64,000 nucleotides of DNA from Pachyseris speciosa (lineage: Eukaryota; Cnidaria; Anthozoa; Scleractinia; Pachyseridae), in contig JAEMWC010001378.1 in the NCBI GenBank assembly GCA_016490735.1, forward strand, positions 1 through 64,000, given 5' to 3'. Shown piece after piece: positions 54,431 to 64,000 of this stretch. The position numbers and the translations under genes were made by a program. The notes beneath the pieces were generated by a model, which was given only the letters and a program-made list of their open reading frames with translations, was not told the origin of the DNA and searched no databases. Every line of letters starts with the position of its first letter. The first letter of the stretch is position 1.

Positions 54431-57400
54431 ACACTCTCTTAGTACGCCAAGTACGGTTAGTACGACAGTGTCGTTGTATTTTTCTTTTTCAACATTCCCT
54501 TAGTACGTCAAGTACGGTTAGTACGACAGTGTCGGTGTATTTTTATTCTAAACACTCCCTTAGTACGTCAAGTACGGTTAGTACGACAGTGTCGTTGTAT
54601 TTTTCTTTTTCAACATTCCCTTAGTACGCCAAGTACGGTTAGTACGACAGTGTCGGTGTATTTTTTATTCTAAACACTCTCTTAGTACGCCAAGTACGGT
54701 TAGTACGACAGTGTCGTTGTATTTTTCTTTTTCAACATTCCCTTAGTACGTCAAGTACGGTTAGTACGACAGTGTCGTTGTATTTTTCGTTTCCAACACT
54801 CCCTTAGTACGCCAAGTACGGCTAGTACGAGTGTCGGTGTATTTTTCTTTTTCAACATTCCCTTAGTACGCCAAGTACGGCTAGTACGGCAGTGTCGTTG
54901 TATTTTTCTTTTTCAACATTCCCTTAGTACGCCAAGTACGGCTAGTACGGCAGTGTCGTGCTATTTTTTTTTTCAACATTCCCTTAGTACGCCAAGTACG
55001 GTTAGTACGACAGTGTCGTTGTATTTTTCTTTTTCAACATTCCCTTAGTACGTCAAGTACGGTTAGTACGACAGTGTCGGTGTATTTTTATTCTAAACAC
55101 TCCCTTAGTACGTCAAGTACGGTTAGTACGACAGTGTCGTTGTATTTTTCTTTTTCAACATTCCCTTAGTACGCCAAGTACGGCTAGTACGGCAGTGTCG
55201 TTGCTATTTTTCTTTTTCAACATTCCCTTAGTACGCCAAGTACGGTTAGTACGACAGTGTCGTTGTATTTTTCTTTTTCAACATTCCCTTAGTACGTCAA
55301 GTACGGTTATTACGACAGTGTCGGTGTATTTTTATTCTAAACACTCCCTTAGTACGTCAAGTACGGTTAGTACGACAGTGTCGTTGTATTTTTCTTTTTC
55401 AACATTCCCTTAGTACGCCAAGTACGGTTAGTACGACAGTGTCGGTGTATTTTTTATTCTAAACACTCTCTTAGTACGCCAAGTACGGTTAGTACGACAG
55501 TGTCGTTGTATTTTTCTATTTCAACATTCCCTTAGTACGTCAAGTACGGTTAGTACGACAGTGTCGTTGTATTTTTCGTTTCAACACTCCCTTAGTACGC
55601 CAAGTACGGCTAGTACGAGTGTCGGTGTATTTTTCTTTTTCAACATTCCCTTAGTACGCCAAGTACGGCTAGTACGAGTGTCGGTGTATTTTTCTTTTTC
55701 AACATTCCCTTAGTACGCCAAGTACGGCTAGTACGACAGTGTCGGTGTATTTTTTTAAACACTCCCTTAGAACGTCACAACATTCCCTTAGTACGTCAAG
55801 TACGGTTAGTACGACAGTGTCGTTGTATTTTTCGTTTTCAACATTCCCTTAGTACGCCAAGTACGGTTAGTACGACAGTGTCGGTGTATTTTTATTCTAA
55901 ACACTCCCTTAGTACGTCAAGTACGGTTAGTACGACAGTGTCGGTGTATTTTTATTCTAAACACTCCCTTAGTACGTCAAGTACGGTTAGTACGACAGTG
56001 TCGTTGTATTTTTCTTTTTCAACATTTCCTTAGTACACCAAGTACGGTTAGTACGACAGTGTCGGTGTATTTTTTATTCTAAACACTCTCTTAGTACGCC
56101 AAGTACGGTTAGTACGATGGTGTCGTTGTATTTTTCTTTTTCAACATTCCCTTAGTACGTCAAGTACGGTTAGTACGACAGTGTCGTTGTATTTTTCGTT
56201 TCCAACACTCCCTTAGTACGCCAAGTACGGCTAGTACGAGTGTCGGTGTATTTTTCTTTTTCAACATTCCCTTAGTACGCCAAGTACGGCTAGTACGAGT
56301 GTCGGTGTATTTTTCTTTTTCAACATTCCCTTAGTACGCCAAGTACGGCTAGTACGACAGTGTCGGTGTATTTTTATTCTAAACACTCCCTTAGTACGTC
56401 ACAACATTCCCTTAGTACGCCAAGTACGGCTAGTACGAGTGTCGGTGTATTTTTCTTTTTCAACATTCCCTTAGTACGCCAAGTACGGCTAGTACGAGTG
56501 TCGGTGTATTTTTCTTTTTCAACATTCCCTTAGTACGCCAAGTACGGCTAGTACGACAGTGTCGGTGTATTTTTATTCTAAACACTCCCTTAGTACGTCA
56601 CAACATTCCCTTAGTACGCCAAGTACGGCTAGTACTACAGTGTCGGTGTATTTTTATTCTAAACACTCCCTTAGTACGTCAAGTACGGTTAGTACGACAG
56701 TGTCGTTGTATTTTTCGTTTTCAACATTCCCTTAGTACGCCAAGTACGGCTAGTACGGCAGTGTCGTTCTATTTTTCGTTTTCAACATTCCATTAGTACG
56801 CCAAGTACGGTTAGTACGACAGTGTCTTTGTATTTTTCTTTTTCAACATTCCCTTAGTACGTCAAGTACGGTTAGTACGACAGTGTCGGTGTATTTTTAT
56901 TCTAAACAATCCCTTAGTACGTCAAGTACGGTTAGTACGACAGTGTCGTTGTATTTTTCTTTTTCAACATTCCCTTAGTACGCCAACTACGGTTAGTACG
57001 ACAGTGTCGTTGTATTTTTCTTTTTCAACATTCCTTAGTACGCCAAGTACGGTTAGTACGACAGTGTCGGTGTATTTTTTATTCTAAACACTCTCTTAGT
57101 ACGCCAAGTACGGTTAGTACCACAGTGTCGTTGTATTTTTCTTTTTCAACATTCCCTTAGTACGTCAAGTACGGTTAGTACGACAGTGTCGTTGTATTTT
57201 TCGTTTCCAACACTCCCTTAGTACGCCAAGTACGGCTAGTACGAGTGTCGGTGTATTTTTCGTTTTCAACATTCCCTTAGTACGCCAAGTACGGCTAGTA
57301 AGACAGTGTCGTTGTATTTTTCGTTTCCAACATTCCCTTAGTACGCCAAGTACGGCTAGTACGACAGTGTCGTTGTATTTTTCTTTTTCAACATTCCCTT

Positions 57401-60400
57401 AGTACGCCAAGTACGGCTAGTACGGCAGTGTCGTTGTATTTTTCTTTTTCAACATTCCCTTAGTACGCCAAGTACGGCTAGTACGGCAGTGTCGTTCTAT
57501 TTTTCTTTTTCAACATTCCCTTAGTACGCCAAGTACGGTTAGTACGACAGTGTCGTTGTATTTTTCTTTTTCAACATTCCCTTAGTACGTCAAGTACGGT
57601 TAGTACGACAGTGTCGGTGTATTTTTATTCTAAACACTCCCTTAGTACGTCAAGTACGGTTAGTACGACAGTGTCGTTGTATTTTTCGTTTCCAACACTC
57701 CCTTAGTACGCCAAGTACGGCTAGTACGAGTGTCGGTGTATTTTTCTTTTTCAACATTCCCTTAGTACGCCAAGTACGGCTAGTACGACAGTGTCGGTCT
57801 ATTTTTATTCTAAACACTCCCTTAGTACGTCACAACATTCCCTTAGTACGCCAAGTACGGCTAGTACTACAGTGTCGGTGTATTTTTATTCTAAACACTC
57901 CCTTAGTACGTCAAGTACGGTTAGTACGACAGTGTCGTTGTATTTTTCTTTTTCAACATTCCCTTAGTACGCCAAGTACGGTTAGTACGACAGTGTCGGT
58001 GTATTTTTTATTCTAAACACTCTCTTAGTACGCCAAGTACGGTTAGTACGATGGTGTCGTTGTATTTTTCTTTTTCAACATTCCCTTAGTACGTCAAGTA
58101 CGGTTAGTACGACAGTGTCGTTGTATTTTTCGTTTCCAACACTCCCTTAGTACGCCAAGTACGGCTAGTACGAGTGTCGGTGTATTTTTCTTTTTCAACA
58201 TTCCCTTAGTACGCCAAGTACGGCTAGTACGGCAGTGTCGGTGTATTTTTATTCTAAACACTCCTTAGTACGTCACAACATTCCCTTAGTACGCCAAGTA
58301 CGGCTAGTACTACAGTGTCGGTGTATTTTTATTCTAAACACTCCCTTAGTACGTCAAGTACGGTTAGTACGACAGTGTCGTTGTATTTTTCGTTTTCAAC
58401 ATTCCCTTAGTACGCCAAGTACGGCTAGTACGGCAGTGTCCTTCTATTTTTCGTTTTCAACATTCCCTTAGTACGCCAAGTACGGTTAGTACGACAGTGT
58501 CGTTGTATTTTTCTTTTTCAACATTCCCTTAGTACGTCAAGTACGGTTAGTACGACAGTGTCGGTGTATTTTTATTCTAAACACTCCCTTAGTACGTCAA
58601 GTACGGTTAGTACGACAGTGTCGGTGTATTTTTCTTTTTCAACATTCCCTTAGTACGCCAAGTACGGTTAGTACGACAGTGTCGTTGTATTTTTCTTTTT
58701 CAACATTCCCTTAGTACGCCAAGTACGGTTAGTACGACAGTGTCGGTGTATTTTTTATTCTAAACACTCTCTTAGTACGCCAAGTACGGTTAGTACGACA
58801 GTGTCGTTGTATTTTTCTTTTTCAACATTCCCTTAGTACGTCAAGTACGGTTAGTACGACAGTGTCGTTGTATTTTTCGTTTCCAACACTCCTTTAGTAC
58901 GCCAAGTACGGCTAGTACGAGTGTCGGTGTATTTTTCTTTTTCAACATTCCCTTAGTACGCCAAGTACGGCTAGTACGGCAGTGTCGGTGTATTTTTATT
59001 CTAAACTCTCCTTAGTACGTCACAACATTCCCTTAGTACGCCAAGTCCGGCTAGTACTACAGTGTCGGTGTATTTTTATTCTAAACACTCCTTAGTACGT
59101 TAAGTACGGTTAGTACGACAGTGTCGTTGTATTTTTCGTTTTCAACATTCCCTTAGTACGCCAAGTACGGCTAGTACGGCAGTGTCCTTCTATTTTTCGT
59201 TTTCAACATTCCCTTAGTACGCCAAGTACGGTTAGTACGACAGTGTCGTTGTATTTTTCTTTTTCAACATTCCCTTAGTACGTCAAGTACGGTTAGTACG
59301 ACAGTGTCGGTGTATTTTTCTTTTTCAACATTCCCTTAGTACGCCAAGTACGGTTAGTACGACAGTGTCGGTGTATTTTTTATTCTAAACACTCTCTTAG
59401 TACGCCAAGTACGGTTAGTACCACAGTGTCGTTGTATTTTTCTTTTTCAACATTCCCTTAGTACGTCAAGTACGGTTAGTACGACAGTGTCGGTGTATTT
59501 TTCGTTTCCAACACTCCCTTAGTACGCCAAGTACGGCTAGTACGAGTGTCGTTGTATTTTTCGTTTCCAACATTCCCTTAGTACGCCAAGTACGGCTAGT
59601 ACGACAGTGTCGTTGTATTTTTCTTTTTCAACATTCCCTTAGTACGCCAAGTACGGCTAGTACGGCAGTGTCGTTGTATTTTTCTTTTTCAACATTCCCT
59701 TAGTACGCCAAGTACGGTTAGTACGACAGTGTCGTTGTATTTTTCTTTTTCAACATTCCCTTAGTACGTCAAGTACGGTTAGTACGACAGTGTCGGTGTA
59801 TTTTATATTCTAAACACTCCCTTAGTACGCCAAGTACGGTTAGTACGACAGTGTCGGTGTATTTTTCTTTTTCAACATTCCCTTAGTACGCCAAGTACGG
59901 TTAGTACGACAGTGTCGGTGTATTTTTTATTCTAAACACTCTCTTAGTACGCCAAGTACGGTTAGTACGACAGTGTCGTTGTATTTTTCTTTTTCAACAT
60001 TTCCTTAGTACGTCAAGTACGGTTAGTACGACAGTGTCGTTGTATTTTTCGTTTCCAACACTCCCTTAGTACGCCAAGTACAGCTAGTACGAGTGTCGGT
60101 GTATTTTTCTTTTTCAACATTCCCTTAGTACGCCAAGTACGGCTAGTACGACAGTGTCGGTGTATTTTTATTCTAAACACTCCCTTAGTGCGTCACAACA
60201 TTCCCTTAGTACGCCAAGTACGGCTAGTACTACAGTGTCGGTGTATTTTTATTCTAAACACTCCCTTAGTACGTCAAGTACGGTTAGTACGACAGTGTCG
60301 TTGTATTTTTCGTTTTCAACATTCCCTTAGTACGCCAAGTACGGCTAGTACGGCAGTGTCGTTCTATTTTTCGTTTTCAACATTCCCTTAGTACGCCAAG

Positions 60401-60920
60401 TACGGTTAGTACGACAGTGTCGTTGTATTTTTCTTTTTCAACATTCCCTTAGTACGTCAAGTACGGTTAGTACGACAGTGTCGGTGTATTTTTATTCTAA
60501 ACACTCCCTTAGTACGTCAAGTACGGTTAGTACGACAGTGTCGTTGTATTTTTCTTTTTCAACATTCCCTTAGTACGCCAAGTACGGTTAGTACGACAGT
60601 GTCGGTGTATTTTTTATTCTAAACACTCTCTTAGTACGCCAAGTACGGTTAGTACGACAGTGTCGTTGTATTTTTCTTTTTCAACATTCCCCTAGTACGT
60701 CAAGTACGGTTAGTACGACAGTGTCGTTGTATTTTTCGTTTCCAACACTCCCTTAGTACGCCAAGTACGGCTAGTACGAGTGTCGGTGTATTTTTCTTTT
60801 TCAACATTCCCTTAGTACGCCAAGTACGGCTAGTACGGCAGTGTCCTTCTATTTTTCGTTTTCAACATTCCCTTAGTACGTCAAGTACGGCTAGTACGAC
60901 AGTGTCGGTGTATTTTTATT
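54430..60920. repeat. Higher-order block B, tandem copy of block A
   Basis: Same unit order as 47940-54430 with few differences. Examples are a T insertion at 55202 (GTCGTTGCTATT for GTCGTGCTATT) and small unit-level indels. The two blocks are directly adjacent and in the same orientation. Confidence 0.85.
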
Positions 60921-62305
60921 CTAAACACTCTCTTAGTACGCCAAGTACGGTTAGTACGACAGTGTCGTTGTATTTTTCTTTTTCAACATTCCCTTAGTAC
61001 GTCAAGTACGGTTAGTACGACAGTGTCGGTGTATTTTTATTCTAAACACTCCCTTAGTACGTCAAGTACGGTTAGTACGACAGTGTCGGTGTATTTTTCT
61101 TTTTCAACATTCCCTTAGTACGCCAAGTACGGTTAGTACGACAGTGTCGTTGTATTTTTCTTTTTCAACATTCCCTTTGTACGCCAAGTACGGTTAGTAC
61201 GACAGTGTCGGTGTATTTTATATTCTAAACACTCTCTTAGTACGCCAAGTACGGTTAGTACCACAGTGTCGTTGTATTTTTCTTTTTCAACATTCCCTTA
61301 GTACGTCAAGTACGGTTAGTACGACAGTGTCGTTGTATTTTTCGTTTCCAACACTCCCTTAGTACGCCAAGTACGGCTAGTACGAGTGTCGGTGTATTTT
61401 TCGTTTTCAACATTCCCTTAGTACGCCAAGTACGGCTAGTAAGACAGTGTCGTTGTGCTTTTCGTTTTCAACATTCCCTTAGTACGCCAAGTACGGCTAG
61501 TACGACAGTGTCGGTGTATTTTTATTCTAAACACTCCCTTAGTACGTCAAGTACGGTTAGTATGACAGTGTCGTTGTATTTTTCGTTTTCAACATTCCCT
61601 TAGTACGCCAAGTACGGCTAGTACGGCAGTGTCCTTCTATTTTTCGTTTTCAACATTCCCTTAGTACGCCAAGTACGGCTAGTACGGCAGTGTCGTTGTA
61701 TTTTTCGTTTCCAACATTCCCTTAGTACGCCAAGTACGGCTAGTACGAGTGTCGGTGTATTTTTCTTTTTCAACATTCCCTTAGTACGCCAAGTACGGCT
61801 AGTAAGACAGTGTCGTTGTATTTTTCGTTTTCAACATTCCCTTAGTACGCCAAGTACGGCTAGTACGACAGTGTCGGTGTATTTTTATCCTAAACACTCC
61901 CTTAGTACGTCAAGTACGGTTAGTACGACAGTGTCGTTGTATTTTTCGTTTTTAACATTCCCTTAGTACGCCAAGTACGGCTAGTACGGCAGTGTCCTTC
62001 TATTTTTCGTTTTCAACATTTCCTTAGTACGCCAAGTACGGCTAGTACGGCAGTGTCGTTGTATTTTTTGTTTCCAACATTCCCTTAGTACGCCAAGTAC
62101 GGTTAGTACGGCAGTGTCGTTGTATTTTTCGTTTTCAACATTCCCTTAGTACGCCAAGTACGGCTAGTACGGCAGTGTCGTTGTATTTTTCGTTTCCAAC
62201 ATTCCCTTAGTACGCCAAGTACGGCTAGTACGGCAGTGTCGTTGTATTTTTCGTTTTCAACATTTCCTTAGTACGCCAAGTACGGCTAGTAAGACAGTGT
62301 CGTGT

Positions 62306-62640
62306 GCGGCTATTATGGGAATGTCGTTGAAGTCTATTTAGTCGTTGTAGCCTCTTTAGTACGCCAAGTACAAAGAGTTAAAGATGGATTACGGAAAGCT
62401 TAAACTAAGGGAGAGAAGACCGAAATAATCAACTATTACGGAAAGCTGAAACCAAGGGAGACAAGACCGAAATAAACAACCAAGTGCGTTAACCGAAAGG
62501 AAAACCAAGAGGAACATTCAAGTACGTTAGTCAGACTGACTAAGCGAAAAAAAGGAAAAAGGTCATCCCTAAAACGGGCTGCATATGATGGCCCCTTCTT
62601 TTTCTTAACAATAACAAACAGTTTAATCTTGAAATACACA
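62306..62640 (+). repeat. Array edge with 47-bp two-copy tandem duplication
   Basis: Isolated array fragments (TTTAGTACGCCAAGTAC at about 62355) are followed by two copies starting ATTACGGAAAGCT at 62388 and 62435, which share AAGACCGAAATAA. Confidence 0.8.
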
Positions 62641-64000
62641 AGAGTTTGCTCTCTCTTGTGGTGTAAAAGTTAATCCTTAACAAGAATTAAAATACAATAT
62701 GAGTAATATACTTTTCAAGTTGGTAAAGTCATAATTAGCTGTACTCTGGAAACACATTTAAGGCTGAGGCCATATGCTAAAATTGCTACTCACTCGCAGA
62801 GAAATGGCAGTTTTATTTTAAGGTTAATGCAAAAATGGTTTCGGAATTCAAATAGCAAATCGATTTAGCTTTCAAAAGATATAAAATTTATTGTAAAGCG
62901 AAATACAAATATTTGCGCACGCAACAAATTTCACTGACAAAAAAACACATTTTGAATATTAATTTACATGTAATAAGCTGTTTGCCGTTTAGCTAAGCAT
63001 GAACAAGGTAAAAAAGTTAGCTAATTCGTAATGAATTCTTTTATTACACTATGACAAGTAAAAAATGATTATCTGTCTGTCCAAAGTGTATTCAGTGGTA
63101 AACAAATTATTTTTGAAGATCTTTAATATTCTTTGCGTGTTTTGTGCGGTTTTTGGTGACCTGAACCACTTTAATTATTACAAAATTCTCTGGATAACAT
63201 AAATGATGAGCAAGTGGCCCAATCGGATAAGGTGCGAACTATGGGCGTTGTGAAAACAGGTTTTTTGCCTTCACAAATGGACAATCGGACGGACGGGAAA
63301 ACTCTGGGAAAATCTCTGAAAAAGGCGTCTTCCTGGGGAACACTCGCTGGCTGCGGGAAGGCCGGAATCTATTACGGCAAGCGAATACCTTCGAGACAAG
63401 AATCTCACTCAGAACTTGGTTCCAACGTAGAGTTTAATCCAAGACTACACCAAAGGCATAGCCCGAACATAACCAAAGAAACAAATACAATACACCTCTA
63501 TTTATGCGAAAACTACAATCTTACGTGGTGAAGTAATGTCATTAGGAAATCATAACTAATCATTACCTGATACAGTTGTAAAACAACGATTGGCTATAAC
63601 GGAATTTACCGTTTACAACATTAATTACTTCCAAAAGTTATACAGGTGGATAACAGTTTCTATCAGGTGGATAACGGCTTCTAACAGGTTGAGGTACAGC
63701 TTGAGTGCTTGTTACAGTTATGATCTTACAGAACAATTGACGCTTCAGTGAGTAATAACAGGTTCTGTTTACGGATTATTGAAATTGAAACTAAAGACTA
63801 AATATTTTCTACGTTGGTTTTTATGTTTTAATCAGCGAAAGCAAAATAAACTAAATAACAATAAATCCTCTCATCACATTCCTCCCACCTTAGCTCGAAA
63901 CCCTCCTGGGTCGAGCAATTAAAAAAAGAATAATGAATTGGATAAAAAGCTCAGCGAATTAAACTCGTAAAAACCTCTTTTTTTTATGGATTTTGTTGTT
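62641..64000 (+). other. A/T-rich DNA, no gene recognised
   Basis: A 105-codon ORF at 63214-63531 has no domain; its start overlaps a weak tRNA A-box-like stretch (GTGGCCCAATCGGATAAGG) with no B-box. A 21-bp repeat CAGGTGGATAAC occurs at 63643 and 63664 with a third partial copy at 63685. A small hairpin (GCTCGA...TCGAGC) lies at 63894-63919. Confidence 0.5.

Larger units (their letters stand above)
45035..62305. repeat. 17.3-kb satellite array, about 60-bp unit, roughly 285 copies
   Basis: One head-to-tail array. Units of mostly 60-61 bp (58 for a shortened type) read TTAGTACGCCAAGTACGGTT then AGTACGACAGTGTCGTTGTA, TTTTTCTTTTTCAACATTCC. The main variants are TTCTTTTTCAACATTC, TTATTCTAAACACTC and TTCGTTTCCAACACTC in the T-rich half, and CGCC/CGTC, GGTT/GGCT in the AGTACG half. 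No other sequence interrupts the array. The period is not a multiple of three in most units and repetitive ORFs of about 70 codons are artefacts. First and last units (45035-45110, 62240-62305) are diverged. Copy number is span divided by unit length. Confidence 0.97.

Noticed and set aside
48464..60391. Several plus-strand ORFs of 67-78 codons in the satellite array
   Set aside because: They translate the repeat, the period is mostly not a multiple of three, and the same low-complexity peptide recurs wherever units are 60-61 bp.
45035..62305. CRISPR-like array
   Set aside because: The unit is a contiguous satellite with no unique spacers, and the surroundings are clearly eukaryotic.
63214..63531. 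105-codon ORF near the right end, with a tRNA A-box-like start
   Set aside because: No domain, no B-box at the right distance, no splice or promoter context.

Overview
The window looks like nuclear DNA from an invertebrate animal, most likely a cnidarian such as a coral or sea anemone. The grounds are a multi-exon receptor-type tyrosine kinase with consensus GT-AG introns, Penelope-like elements, L1/Tx1-type and CR1/L2-type LINEs, an RT plus restriction-like-endonuclease retroelement, and many terminal-inverted-repeat elements. The species assignment is inference; no rRNA, intact tRNA or CRISPR was seen.

Region 1 (1-30.0 kb) is the intracellular kinase domain of one plus-strand tyrosine kinase gene. 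Seven exons can be joined in consistent phase: 282-483, 7281-7465, 13948-14211, 16424-16635, 17742-17782, 18729-18825 and 29842-30031. They cover the glycine loop, VAVK lysine, alphaC glutamate, acidic kinase insert, [29 protein letters not shown] and a stop. The ectodomain and membrane segment lie upstream of the window. The first exon carries two apparent one-base insertions. The introns hold nested mobile elements: a MULE-like element with a 9-bp duplication, a decayed LINE split by a 1.7-kb foldback element, three copies of a short palindromic MITE, a 2.3-kb near-perfect inverted repeat, and a Penelope element split by a 4.76-kb LINE.

Region 2 (30-45 kb) is downstream, repeat-dominated DNA. 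It holds a 212-bp tandem duplication, a 1.35-kb hAT-like element with two other elements nested inside it, and a 7.1-kb stretch bounded by inverted repeats. That stretch contains an RT-RLE retroelement (Myb-like N-terminus, RT, zinc finger, PD-(D/E)XK-like nuclease), itself interrupted by an 815-bp antisense CR1/L2-like LINE with a 7-bp duplication.

Region 3 (about 45.03-62.3 kb) is one uninterrupted satellite array of a roughly 60-bp unit, about 285 copies by length. Each unit has three 9-bp AGTACGnnn sub-repeats. Higher-order structure is visible, including a 243-bp four-unit duplication and a tandem duplication of about 6.49 kb. Short two-copy tandem duplications sit near both edges. Region 4 (62.3-64 kb) has no recognisable gene.

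The only likely host gene is the tyrosine kinase; everything else recognised is mobile or satellite DNA. The most notable items are the satellite architecture, the RT-RLE element inside inverted repeats, the hammerhead-like motif at both Penelope 3' ends, and the very long intronic palindromes.
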